From the NCBI RefSeq assembly GCF_001625305.1, contig NW_017803268.1, forward strand, positions 369,427 to 433,426: 64,000 nucleotides of DNA. The letters run 5' to 3'. The position numbers and the translations under genes are program-made. Positions 1-13,500 of this stretch are shown here, one piece after another. Position 1 is the stretch's first letter, and each line of letters opens with the position of its first letter. This DNA comes from Branchiostoma belcheri. Lineage: Eukaryota > Chordata > Leptocardii > Amphioxiformes > Branchiostomatidae. The notes under the pieces were generated by a model, which saw nothing but the letters and a program-made list of their open reading frames with translations, was not told the DNA's origin and did not search any database.

Positions 1-580
1 TGTCCAATGAAGCATTAAATGAACGGATAAAAGACAGACACAATAACAACCATCTTACCTTCTCAATCGTCGAAGCTTTACCCACCAGAAACGCAAGGTG
101 GCTTTCCTTGTAGTTTCCTCGTCGCTGATTCGTCCAACGGGACAAAAAATGTGAGATTCTGAGGAAAAATGCAATTTTAGTGTGCATGGCACGCTAAGGT
201 AACGCGTTGGCTAGCCGCGAAAGTGGAACGTGTTAACATCCCACGTAAAAAAATGGCGCGTCGGCAAGACTGGTTCTTCTAGTTTTTGACGACCGGAGCG
301 GTGACAGGCTATATGTCGGGCTGTTTTGCCCCGTCTCTCACTTGTGTTACGGGGCGAAACAATAAACAACTGGACGGAGTAATTGTTCGGTCTCACGCGA
401 ACTTCCCGGTGTGGTATTCACTCAGGGAAAACGACTATAAGATGTCCTTGGGCTCTCTCAGAACAAGGGCGGGAAAAACAAACCACAACCGGTACAACAG
501 ACATGAGGCTTAAGTCAAAGACGGGAAGTTTTTAAGACGACTTTTTTCTTACATCGTGATGGAAAACGGGGCATTAAACG
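1..580. other. CpG-containing segment, possible minus-strand first exon
   Basis: GC-richer than its surroundings. On the minus strand the sequence ending TTGAGAAG at 57 is followed by gtaagatgg, a good donor, so a 5' exon of a gene lying to the left of the window is possible. No convincing protein is encoded; open frames here are short and unrecognisable. Confidence 0.2.
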
Positions 581-582
581 TA

Positions 583-717
583 TTATCATATTGCCAGAAG
601 ACGTCGACCAATCAGAAGGCTCCATTTCCCATCAGTTATCAGGCCGTAACATCAAAAGTGGTCGGTTATTAGAATAACCGACTATTTTTGGACCGTATCA
701 TCATACAGGGGACATGC
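583..717 (+). repeat. Dispersed repeat with internal hairpin (copy 1)
   Basis: Shares gaccaatcagaaggctcca, a ggccgtaac stretch and the hairpin aagtggtcggttatt...aataaccgac with an inverted copy at 33800-33950. Probably a MITE. Confidence 0.6.
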
Positions 718-811
718 CACTAACAGTAGTGTTAAGACTTGTAGTATTTAGTTGAATATCAGTTGGATAGGGTATATGGTAATGACGTTTAATGCACCGC
801 CTTATCGTCGG

Positions 812-934
812 TGTATATGTTGAGATAATCCCTGACCAGAGTGCGATAACAACCTCATAAACCACCTCGTTCGCTACGCTCACTTGGTGGTTTATTGGGT
901 GGTTATCGCACCTGACCAGGGATTATCTCACCAT
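812..934. mobile_element. Palindromic MITE
   Basis: Inverted arms gagataatccctgaccag and ctgaccagggattatctc flank a second inverted block (gcgataac / gttatcgc) and a centre ttcgctacgctcac. The same centre recurs at 63720-63735 in a related hairpin. Confidence 0.6.
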
Positions 935-939
935 ATGCA

Positions 940-2870
940 ACTCGGGGCAGGGCATTAACCCATTATTAGAAAGACGAAATTATGTGCACATGCATGCAGA
1001 CACCAGATAATATGACAAACCCCATGTGATAGTTTATTATTAATCTGCACATAGAGAAAACATACATGTAGTAAAATGATTATTTCTCATTCTTTCTAAG
1101 TTGCTTGTAGTCTCTAACTCTGCCATGAAGATTTCAGTAAGTAGAGTAACATCGATGTTATACATTTTTGAATAAAATTGAGATTTTCGGGAAAAGTTTT
1201 TAATTAAAAGTTAATGTTAAAATGTTGAGGGAAACAAAATTATGACAATTGATAAATCTTATCATGAAATAACTGACAGAATAATAGTAGAGAAGCTTCA
1301 TAAAAATAATATTTTGTTCTTGTCAAAGCTGTTGACTAACTAGAGTCTAAAGAACAATACTGGGAATGGTGTGCTGTAGAGGCTTATTCAAATACTTTGA
1401 AACTACATACTTGGTATTGCTATTAGCCTAATGATGTATTTTATACACTAAAGTGAAATCAAAAGACAATTATTATTTGTACAATAAATGACAAAATCAA
1501 GTTGTTAAATCTGAGAGTTGATGTACATGCATGAACACATCCAGCATTGTTTGTATTGTCCACTATACAGTTATACAGTTCTAGTAGCTTGGGAGAAATT
1601 TGCATATATTATTATTAGCTTAAGCTGGAAGAAATACCAGTCAATACCTTTGGAAACACCCTGATTATATACAATTTCATAACTTGAATGGCTATCATGG
1701 CAGTGGTACCTATGACCAAAAACTCACATACATGTAATGCTAGGATTTCCACACAAATCTTTCAAAACGTTTACAAGAATTCATACATTATATGTGGTTA
1801 CAACAAATTTTGTGCATTGGGTTAACCATAACCCCACCCATGGTACCAATACATGTACTAGTATGTTAATATGGCAGCCTAGATGCATTAATCAAGCAAT
1901 GTTTGCATAGGATATAAAATTTTAAACTTTTTTGTCTTTCATTGCACTATTGCTTATATTTGACGAAAACTTTAATTAATAATATGTTTTCATTAGTGAT
2001 TCCATAGTATATGGAGGGATTGATCCACATAATATTCAATAATTATTGTATAGTCATGTTTGTGTGCATGATATTTTGAGAACTAAGCAGTGAGCTTCTA
2101 CTTTGAAGCACCTTTGAAGATATTGCTCACTATTTGCTATGGAAAACCATTGATTATTGCTTGTTCCTAAGTGTAGCTAGCATTTCTGATTCCTACATTG
2201 ATGTATATATAAATGTACAATAAGTCATGCAGTTACTTGCAACAGTGTGTTATTGCTTCAAATTACACATAGCAGCTTAAGTGTCCTATATGATATAATA
2301 TTAGTAATCAACTTGCTTTGCATAATCTTCTTGTAGTTTGCCCTACAAGTTATTATATTTCTTCATGTCATTGATCAAAATCTTTGGAGCACACAAATAC
2401 TGAAAAAATGGTACTAGAAATCTAAGTCTTGGGCTGTTAATAGTAGGGCCCACTGTCATGTTTCTGCAATAAAGTTGAATCTTGTACCATGTAGTCACAA
2501 CTATTGTTGTATCTCACATGTTGACAGTATGTTAGTTTTATATCAGTTTAAATACCCAGGTAAGATCTTTTATGTCTTGAGGAATAGATTTCATGGTAGC
2601 ACAGTCTTGTCTGGTTTAAGAATCTTCAAGACTTGATAAGATATCAAATATTCTCTTCAGAAGCTTCTTGCTTGGACCTTTAGATTTTGATTGTCTGAGG
2701 TATATTCTAAACACTTCATGTTCCACACAAGTCCTAGAGTTTCCCATTTTTAAGCTTTAAAAAAATCACATCATCACATCTCAACCTTGTGATTCAATCA
2801 TATCCACTCTACACAGCACCACATAACTGCATGTTTTAGTTTACATTCTGATTCAGTAACCTTTAAAAAC
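940..2870. other. AT-rich intergenic DNA, nothing recognised
   Basis: About 1.9 kb with dense stops in all frames, no splice-supported exon and no obvious repeat shared with the rest of the window. Confidence 0.5.
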
Positions 2871-3114
2871 ATGGGGGCAGGGTACTCTCCAAGCAAAGGT
2901 TGAATGGGTGACCTTTTTCTATGCCCCGTTTTTTTCTGACAGCTGGCCCATCCAACCTCTGCCCTCAGTCAAAATGTCAAAGGACAAGGGGAGGTGCAGT
3001 TCTTTAAGAAACGTGTCGCTGGCCAGTTGGATACTGTCCGCGTGTTGGATACTATCTTTTTTGGCCACCAAAAGATCTGCTTGGAGATTAGGGGCAGGGG
3101 CCTCTACTTCGGAG

Positions 3115-4365
3115 GCAGAAGTATTGTTTTGAGTGGTTGTGAGTTTGTGTGTTTTGTGTCTGGAAAAAGTGTGGGAGGGAAGATTGACAGGCAACATAAC
3201 AGAAGACCAAAGGAAAATGGAGTGAGATCCAAGGTCACAGAACTGGTTCTGATTACGTCATAAAAAATCCTTCAGTTGGCTGTTCCATAAAAAAACTAAT
3301 TTCCTGGTAGCTTAAAATCCTTCCTTCATAAGCAGTATCATGTAAGATTTTCACTATTTTAAACATAGTTGATTTACAAATCTCCTTGTACTACACATAT
3401 AAGCCTACCAGGGTTCACAATCAATATGACATTTGGGAAGTAAATGATCAACGTCGTTGAGCCGCAAAAACTTGTTGTAAAACTGCCAGCTCCACAGATA
3501 ACAGCCATGTTTGTTGTCATCTGTCTGTTTACATTCTTTTTAGGAGCCTCCTGAAAATACAGCGGGCCTGACGCAACTTATTCTTGCACTGCGCTGAGTC
3601 TTCGGAAAAGCGAAATAGCAACACTAACATGTTGAAGGTTATCGAAAATGACAATCTAGATCATAAAATTTCATATTTACAGTTTCGGCGCAAAAATCTT
3701 ACATAGTATCGCTTTAAGTCCACAGTTTGGTTGGGCCATTATTCAATAATCATCTCTCAATCGGGTGCGCAAGTATTGTTTTGAGTGGTACATGTGGCAT
3801 TGTGAGTTTGTGTGTTTTGTGTCTGGACAAAGTAGGTGGGAGCAAAGATTGACAGGCAACATAACAGGAGGCGAACTTCAAGGTCACAGAGTCTGATCAA
3901 GAGCCAGCAGAACTGGTTCAGATTACTAGTATGTCATAAAAAATCCTTCGGTTAATTGCCTGTTCCAGGAAGACCTAAAATACTTCCTGGAAGCTTGAAA
4001 TCCTTCCTTGTTAAAGTGATATCATGTAAGATTTTCTCTATTTTAAACATTGTTGTTTTACACATTTTCTTGCGCCATTCAATGACATTTGGGGAGTAAA
4101 AGATCCATGTTGTTGTGCCACATAATCGTGTTGGACTGCTGAAGATACCCAAACGAAAACCGTTTGTTTATATTCTTTTTAGGAGCCTCTTGAAAATACA
4201 GCAGGCCTGGCACAACTTATTCTCCAGAAAAGCGAAATAGCGACACTAACATGTTGAAAGTTATTGTAAATGACAATCTAGATCATAAAATTTCAATTAT
4301 TCATATTTACAGTTTTGGCGCAAAAATCTTACATAGTATCGCTTTAAGTCCATAGTTCGGTAGGT
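3115..4365. repeat. Direct tandem duplication of the PLD 3' end
   Basis: Segments 3115-3735 and 3770-4365 align: both hold aagtattgttttgagtgg, gattgacaggcaacataac, aggagcctcttgaaaatac and cgcaaaaatcttacatagta. The left copy includes a degenerate last five codons of PLD (KLWT then TAA at about 3715-3730) but none of the preceding coding sequence. Confidence 0.8.
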
Positions 4366-4568
4366 GCCATGCCTTCCTTGGTGAGAAGAGCGGGAGACAG
4401 TTCCTCCTGGTTCAGGAACATGAGAGGCTGGAGGACCAGGTTTCCCTTCACGCGCGCCAGCTCTCGCCGAGCCTCGGCCGTATCCGTGACGACCAGACCG
4501 TCTGTCTGCTTGTACCGGTTCAGCGACTGGAATGTTGTAGCGCGGTCCGTGGGAATGCAGTGGAAGAC
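4344..4568 (-). CDS. PLD1: PLD last coding exon
   Basis: Acceptor ctcccag precedes GTCTTCCAC (VFHCIP); the reading frame runs to MAPTELWT and a TAA at 4346-4344. The C-terminal WT is a hallmark of PLD1/2 needed for activity in the family. No AATAAA appears close to the stop; the 3' UTR probably runs into the duplicated segment at 3770-4340. Confidence 0.92.
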   Translation of the reverse strand, partial: VFHCIPTDRATTFQSLNRYKQTDGLVVTDTAEARRELARVKGNLVLQPLMFLNQEELSPALLTKEGMAPTELWT

Positions 4569-7500
4569 CTGGGAGAGAAAATTTTGATAGGAAGATTTCT
4601 TTATTTTTATTTATTTTATTCACATATATAAGCTAATTTATTGAGTATTAGGCATAAAGCACAGATTGCTTAATGTGACACCTTCTACTCAAAACATAAA
4701 ACGAGAGTAAAACACATTGAAAATAATATATCATAATAAAATAATAATATAGATAAACAAAGTGGATAAAAGAAAAATGAGTATAAAGAAGTTGGTGATC
4801 TATCAATGACGAGAATCTACCTGTACAGAAAATGAAGCTTTGAAATACATTAAAGACATTACAGTTTGTAACTTTTTTGAAAATTTCTTTAAGGCACAGT
4901 GTTCCAAAGGGTTTTATGTAACCTTGAAACTTAAACACTAGACTTCAAAAATATATGGCATGTGCCTGAAAACCTTGTGCTTGCAGTAAGCAAATCTTAA
5001 CCATGGAAGACTGAAAATCTTATAGTCAATGCTTAATCCTTTTCTCTACTGACTTTACAGCATACCTACATAGACAAGACTACAGCAGTAGACTATGTAA
5101 TATATATGCTAAGTACAGAATTTGAAAAAGAATTTGCAAGAGATAAAGGTTTTTTTTGCTCTCCTTTTCACAGTTGTGTAATATAGACAAAAGGAATACA
5201 GCTGCAGTGTTAACAAAGTATCTTTACTAACATCATCATATATCTTGGTGTTGATGGCCGCTGTTTTCACCCAGACATCTTTGAAGAACTCGGAAGAGAC
5301 GATGTCGTCAAGGTCAATGCCCTGGTCCCCCTCCATTAGCCCCAGGTGCTCTCTGTTTGGAAGACAAAGTCATGAAGTATACTATTATTATATGTATATC
5401 ATTTTGTATCTGTATCTGACATATGAAGGTTAGACATCCAGGTAATGACATATACAAGAAAACAGTTCCTCAAGTAGTCTGTGTAACGCAAACTCTGCTG
5501 TCTGCGACTTTAGTGGCCCCTCCCTGGCGGCTGGATGTTGGGCGGCCAGCAACCGTAAAGCAATTTTATCAGGCTATTCCTCAAGCAACAGGATAGATTT
5601 TGAAAGCTGTTCGATGCTGCTCTTAGCATCCACTACTTTTTGTCAGTCACAGTTACTGTTAGTGGACGCTACTCGAAATTTATCCAGTTGCTTTAAAATA
5701 ATTTCATTTCAAAATTCCCCATCTGCTCATGTAAACAAAATACTGACTGAACAAATTGAACTCTAAATATCTCTGCATCATTCTTGTATCTTGAGCTTGA
5801 CGTTTTTTAAAGTCTTAAATTTTGTTTTCAAGTTTAAAGTCTGTGTCTCACCTGAAGCACCTTTTCCTGAGCTCAGAAGCAAACGCCCCCGCCTGATACT
5901 CCTCCCCGTCCATACGCGACGGTTTCGTCACCGTATCTATGACGATGACCGCCATCTCGCTGTCCTTCTCCCCGATCATGCTGCGGTCGTTGATGTTGGC
6001 GGAACCGATGATGGCGATTCTGTCGTCCACGATCATCATCTTGGAGTGGACGTACACCATCTCGCTGACGGGGGTCCCGTTCAGCTCCGTGTGCGTACGC
6101 AGACCGCAGAACGACACGTAGGAGTACGGGTCTCTCACCTCCTGTGATCATGACCAGCAAACACAAATTTTAAGATCATTAGCCTAATACTAGTACATGA
6201 ATAGAACAGTAAACTCTTAATACAGTAACATTATATATTTACATCTTAATATAGAACAGTGCCAATTCCAAGTTTTGGATGTTGAAAAAAAAGTTATCCT
6301 TAGACTACACATGTGGCAAATATGATCAACCCCATATATTTGCTACATATACTCTTTTCTAAACACTTCTTTCATGTACTCGAAATTCCTGAATAAAGTA
6401 CGCACTTTTTAATCTTTTCAACATCCCAACAGTGTCTCAGGCCATTGCCAAAGTCGGAGTGCATACTTTATTTGAGGTTTCCCCCCCGACGGTAGTTCAT
6501 ATCACACAGATATGAGTTGCATGTACAATTAAGGCTGATTGAAATAAAAGGTTTCAAACAAAATAAAATGATGCACATGTATATGTACCTGCCATTATTA
6601 TTATTGTATAATATGAAGCCAATTATTACTAAATCTTTTGCTCTTTATCAGATTTAATATATAGTTTAAGAAAACTACTGTTAAAAACTGCCTGCTTATG
6701 TGTCTGCCCACCTTGGAGAGTCTGCTCATTAGTGAGTTCTCCCCTTTACACATGGTGGTGAAGTTCCAGTGGAACACAGCCTGGATAGCCAGGCCTGTCG
6801 CTGTGCCAATCTCACCGGGGAAACCTGGCAGCAGGGGCAGGACAACGTACACACGGAAGTTCTTTCCTTTCCTGGAATATAAAAATGGTTAATATTAGGT
6901 AAAATTTCCAATGTAAGTTTTTAAAGTTAGTACAGTTTCAATGCAAAACTGTGGAAAATAAGGTCTTACTGAGTTATATTGGAGACTGCAAATGTTATGA
7001 TAATGCTTCCCAACTTAGCACTCAGCAGTTATATGTGAAAGAGCATATAAGTTGAACACACAGTGCTACCAGTGGACTAACCACTGCTTAATAATATATA
7101 ATATTATAATATTATGTTTTTGTCCATTAAGGGCTAACAAAATAGAACTACATGACTGTATACACCATATAGTGTGACTTTTGACTTTAACAAAGAAATA
7201 CATACATTGTACTGATCTCAACATGAAGTACAAATTTTGTCATCTGATTCAGAAAAAAAAATCAGATTCTAACTGCTCAAATGAAAGCTCATCTGTGTTG
7301 GCAGAATGAGAGTTCAAGCTTTGCTCCAACACACCATAAATTTTTGGTCGATCACACATTTGACAAAGGTTGACGAGATTGACTGAAAATTGATAGTGCC
7401 TGAGTTTCCTTTTTGTGTTGGAACAAAGTTTGAACTCTATAACTATAAAATCGTTATCTAACGTCTGGTGGAGTAAACATGTATGAAAGCTAAAACGATG

Positions 7501-10500
7501 ACCACTGTCTGGAACTTACTTCTCACACTCCACAATCTTGTCGAAGACTGCCTTGACGATCTCGTTATGTACATAAGGGTTATCCTGTAGACAGCTGATG
7601 AAGAACTGGTTCTCGATGTAGATGTAGTGTTGAGCCTGCTGGATGGACCACAGGTACGCCTCGTAGATGGACTTCTCTGTCCTCGAGATACCAGCTGACC
7701 ACTTACTGGACGACCGCAGGATCTGGAACGAGAAGAATTTGGTCGTGAAAGTCTCTTCTTTTTCGTTGTTTGTGAAAATCAAAACACGGTGTTTTTGTGC
7801 AAAATAAAATCAATGAAATACATATTTGGATAACACTTGTTGGTTGCTTATGCAGGTCAGCACAGGTAAAACTGGGGCTGTTCAGGTATTGCTGATGTCA
7901 TTATACTTTCATCTAACCTGCACCAAAGTACATGTACTTGAATTAGGACACTAGGCTTTTGTGATTCCAGTAGTTTGGTAACAGTTCCTGTTATAAAGTA
8001 GATTCCACATTCCACTTAAGAATAGTACCAAGACCACCTTCAAAATACTTTTGCTAAGACTAAAAGACAAAGAAAATAAGCAGCACAGGTAAACTTCCTC
8101 TGGTGCAGGTAATGTCAAATGTTACATGAACCTGTGCAAGTATGAAGAAAAAGTCATATATATGATTATCATTATAGTAAATTAGAAAGGCCAACATTTG
8201 CTTGGGAGCAAATACAGCATATTTCACCCATCCTTCCTCCCCATTCCACAACAGGCTGTTCCATATCAAAAATGAAGAATTTGAATCCATTCAAAGAAAT
8301 GGCAGGAGAAGAAGGAGAATCATGAGGAAAAACAATACATTTCAGACATACTATAGTATGCAGTATGGGTGAAATTTAATAAAGAGTATTTTGGGTCCAG
8401 CAATGTTACAAACCTGGCAGTCACAGCGAGTGGTGCTCTGTACCACCCTGGGAGTAGGGAACTCCTCATACGACCTGGGCAGCAGCATCTGGTAGGTGGG
8501 GTTAGTCTTGGCCTTCTCCACCTGGGGACAACAAAGAAAACAATATATTTCATCCAAACCATGGTATGGAGTGAAATATAAAATTCTATCTCATCAAAGT
8601 TTTCTATTCACAACCACTTTTTTTACAAGAGCCGATGTTTCAATGACTATCTGTGATCTTCATCAGCTGGGTTATAATAATATAGTGAAATATGGTCATC
8701 GAAACGTTGGCTCTTGTGAAACAAGTGGTTGTGAAAAAAGTACCTATGAAGCAGTTACCAGTGTTCTCGCCAGGCCTTTTGAGCATAGGGATTTGGACCC
8801 CCTATGCTGTGATTTGGACCCCTATGCTGTCTTTCAAGCAGCATAGGGGTGTTTTGGGGGGGGGGGAACCTTCATAAATCTTGCAAAAATAAAAATATAA
8901 CTTTAGATTGAAGCTATAGTAAAGGGAAAACCTTAACTTTACAAAATCTGTCCCCCAATAAGTGAGAAATAGTGTTTCAGGGGGTTATGAGTTTCAAAGT
9001 TTTTAGGCTCAATATGCGACTTGCGCAGCGAAAGTTGCCCTTCTGTACCTGACCCCTATGCTGTGAAAAAATCCTGGTGAGAACACTGTAAAAAAAAAAC
9101 TTGTACATGTATGTGAAAAAAAAATTCTTTAATATGATAAGAAGCAAAACCGGACATATTGCTAGTAAGACTAAAACTAAGTTTTCAAATAAAGGAAAAT
9201 TTCCACACTGTCGCTAACCTTTGCGGCGTTCCATCTCTGTATGAAGTGCCTGGCAACGTCCCGGGCGGCCTTCCCATAAACCATTGCTCCAATGTCGTGC
9301 CAGGGCATGCGCGGAACGGTGGTGCGATCTATGAAATCTACAGATGACATGGAGAATGGGTCAGATTGGGGAGAACGCAACTACAACAAGGTACAGGAAG
9401 TATGATAATTGACTGATAAACTACCATGTTTGTCAATGATTTATTTTTTTAGTAAGACTTTTTATATCTATTTTATTAGTCATCATTGAATAGTTTCATC
9501 AGGTTGGTAAGACTCACTGAATAAAGAGACTCTTTCTACACAACCAAGTCTTTTATTCAGCCAACATTTTTTTATTATTTTCATTGTAGATACACTTCCC
9601 TGTAATCACACATATGTGTAGATATGTATCAACTAAATATTGTACGTTTGGGAATGCATCTATAGCAGCGACACCTGTGCTGCATTGCAAAAATTGTGAA
9701 CCTGTCAGAATTGCCCTGAGGAAGGTGACAGACGGTCACCAAAACGTCGGCTGAATAAAAGACTTGGTTGTATGAAAAGAATATAACTCATATAACTCAT
9801 GTTATTAGTCAGTAACTGATTCTACAGCCATGTATATATTATCTACATGTACAAGAAATTCTCACAGTGACTACATGACTTCTAAGCAACATGTAGTACT
9901 ACATGTACATGTACATGTACATGTTGTGTGTGTGCATTAGAATTTGAGACTAGAAATCCTGGTCTGTATTCATACAATGAAGGGGTTGAGATTAAACCTT
10001 CAACACTGATATGTACATTTGGTGTGCTTGAGTTGTGTTTTGACTCACTCACCAGAAAAGGGCCTCTCCAACTCAACAAAGTCCTTGGCGATGAAGTTCA
10101 CGTAATCCTTCCCTACCCACAACTTGGCTTCACCCTCCATACCTGGGAGCTTGTTCATACCAGCACTGGAGAGAAATATACATTAAAAGCTTAGCTTCTA
10201 TATCTCTGTAGCCAGTATAACCGCCCTTCGGTGTAACACAACAGCTTCGCAGGCACGCAGCGTGGTGGCAGCTGGCTACATTACACTGAACAACCTGTTA
10301 CATCTAACCCTTGAACATCTAACTTTAGACATTGTTTAAAGCTATCTAATGACAATGCCCCTACTGTACATGGTGACAGCGAGTTCCACTCTGTGATAAT
10401 TCTAGGAAAGAAATTGAGCTTTCTTATTAATTAAGTCTAAGAAAGAATGCCATTGGTCAATTTGAAGTTTAGATACATGATGAAGGTGAGTTACATGTAT

Positions 10501-13500
10501 TTTGAATTTACCAAACAGAATTTTAGGTAAATGTCAGTATTCATGCGACTGAAGAGTTTTGACTGACCGATACAGCTCTAGTTGCAACTAAGAAAGAAGG
10601 ATCATTGCAGTCTTGTATGGAACACTTTAGAATAGAGAGAATAATACTGTATCTAACCTGTAGCTGTTTGTATGTTGCAGTCTGACAGGAATGGACTCCT
10701 CTTGTGTTGTTGGCTGGTCAATGGATGGAAGCTTCAAAATCCCCACTGGTTTCTTCCTCTTGGTACTTTGGTCTGTGTTTTCTGCATTTTTGGCATTTTG
10801 GTCTGCAGTAGCACTTTGTGTGTTTTCTGTTTCTCCTGTGGTCAAAAGTGCTTTGGTGCTTTCATCTTCTTCTGTTGTTCCATCGACTTCATCTTGTTCT
10901 TGTGTGTTTTCACTTTCTGGTGTCTTTCCATCCACTATTTCATTGTTATTTTCCGGAGATTCAGCGGGAATTTCGACCTTGACAGCATCTTCATTACAGA
11001 AACCCACATTTTCCAAGGAGTTGTCGATTTGAAGGTCGCCCGTTCCACCGTTTGGGGTGACGAGGTTGATTTCGGGGTTTTCCGGACCTTCTTCTTCAGT
11101 GTCGAGGAAGGAGATGTGGGGTTTCCTGGGTTGGTTGTCAGGGGTCTGAGTCACTATGCGGTCATTTTGTCCCCCGCTGTCTGTCTGTTTCTGTGACGAA
11201 GATGTGATGTCTGTTTGTTGCTGTAACATTTTTAAATTAATAAAAACAATTAGCACACCAATTCTCTTTGCTACAAACATCTTACTTGGTTAAAGATCTT
11301 TCAACATGATAACTACACTTAATGTAGTATAAAGGTAAAATAATGTGTAGCTTAGTTTAAGCTTTTTATTGTCAGAAAATAGTTGTTTGTCACCATTCTC
11401 TTTTTCCCACATTGACTCTTCCCAAGAAGTTCCTTCACTTAACGTTTGTTCCCTGGCTAAGTTCTATAAATTTATCAAAACAGAGAAAATATTAAACTCT
11501 AACCTCAAGTCTTGCAGATCCAAGATCAGCCAATCTGTGGAGGTAATCATCCCAACGTCCGTAGCACAAGTCAATACCCCCTAGGAATGCAATGGACTGG
11601 TCCACAACCACCACTTTCTCATGGTGGGCCCAGAGGAAGATGCCACCTGGCATATGGTCTGGGTGACGCAGCACCTGGTAAAAAAAATCAAACATTCACT
11701 CAGATGTATATAATGTGTTTTAGTCACAAAGATGTGCATAATACATGTACTAGCTTAAAAGGTAACATTTTCGATAATGTTCACCTCACATGGTCTAGCC
11801 TAACAAAGTAAAGCTCTGTTTATTCTTACTAAATCACATTCATATACATGTATACTACTAGTATATGGTGACCAGCCCCTCCAACTGTGTCCTGCTACAC
11901 AATGTAACCTAACACCACAGGGCATCTGCTACAGCACCAGTTACCATGGTGACAGACGTCTGGTCCTGGTCATTGACGTGTTTGGAGAAGAAGGAGAAAT
12001 AGAGCAAAAAGCAATTATATATTTTCCTTCTACGAAGTGAACATAGTAAGATGAAATGACAACTGTTACATTACCTTGACGTTTGGATGTAGGTTGAGCA
12101 GAGTTGTTTTGCTGTAGAGGCTGTTTAGACCAATGGCCAGCTCAACCTCTTTGTACAGCAGGACAAAGACCTTCACTCCTTCCTCCTGGAAATATAACAA
12201 CATGTGATTAACATGTGATCAACATGTGATGATCATGTGATTGCCATGTGACAAACATCCTACTGTCATGTGACTTTGGTATCATACCCTGTCTAAATGT
12301 ATGTCTTTGACTGCTGAACTATCTTTCCAGAAACAGTACATTTAATCAATTTTCAAGGTTTATGACTGCCTCAGTAATCCTGATATAATTTTTGCAGGAC
12401 CATCAAAAGGATATCATTCTTATTCCCAAGATCTTTAAATTTGTTTTCTTGGAATGGTGATTAGAGAGTAACATTTAACTAATTCACTCATCCAATATGT
12501 CCCTGTCCTTGGTGCTGAATGCTATCTATTGTACCCGATTACTACATGTATTCTACTAACACTAAGCTGTATGTAGATGAAAATATTGAAATTTTGAATT
12601 AAAATAAATATCAAACAGGTAAAAATTAACCCCTTTCAGATTTTCTGCATCTGTATCGGTATAGCCAGTGTAACCGCCCTTTGGCGTAACACACCAGCTT
12701 CACAGGCACGTGGCATGGCGGCAACTAGCTATATCACACCGAACGACTTGTTACACTCAATCTTTGCACATTTATTTGCAGGAGTTGTTTAAAGCTTTCT
12801 AGTGATTGTTTTCTAGTTTTGACTGGCAGCCCTGACAGCTCTTTGACTTACCGCTTTCCTCTTCAGGACTTGGTCCAGCCTCCATTTCTCACCCTCTGCA
12901 GCCACAGGTCGAATGAGGTAGATCTCTGGACTCAACCTGGAAAAACAACAAAAAACATCCCATCGATACTTGAACATTTAGATAACTATCTGTAAGTCAT
13001 TCAGAGGTCCAAAATAAGTCAGTCATTTTGTCTATGTCTCTTAGGACCGATGCAAAAGTCATAAATGACATGCCAAAGGTTTTTACAATGTGGTTTGCTA
13101 AATCAGTCAACAAGATTTTGGTAGCTTGCACTTGCATACATAACAGAAACAAGATATTTTTACCCTTTGACACAAAGTTGTCACCATGAAAAAGGTAACA
13201 ATAACATCAAGGTACAAACATACATGTACATGTAAGACAATCAAAAATACAAAAATGTACATGTACACAGAGTGACATCATGACAGGATTAGGGGAAGAC
13301 AAAACTAACTGAGAAAACAGAAATAAGGTTAAATACTAGGCTGATTCTAGGATATTTAAACATTCTGCAAAGTTAACATGGAATGCCTTTATTGATGCTT
13401 TGATTGTGAAACAGAAACATGTAGAGGGCATGACAGAGGACAGTGGTGTTCAAGCATTAGGAGAAATGGCTACCTGCAGTTCAAGGTGCAGAGGATAGGA

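Noticed and set aside
2919..3263. 92-aa minus and 89-aa plus frames near 3 kb
   Set aside because: Lie in a repeat related to EF-Tu intron 5 and in the PLD 3' duplication; no domain or splice evidence.
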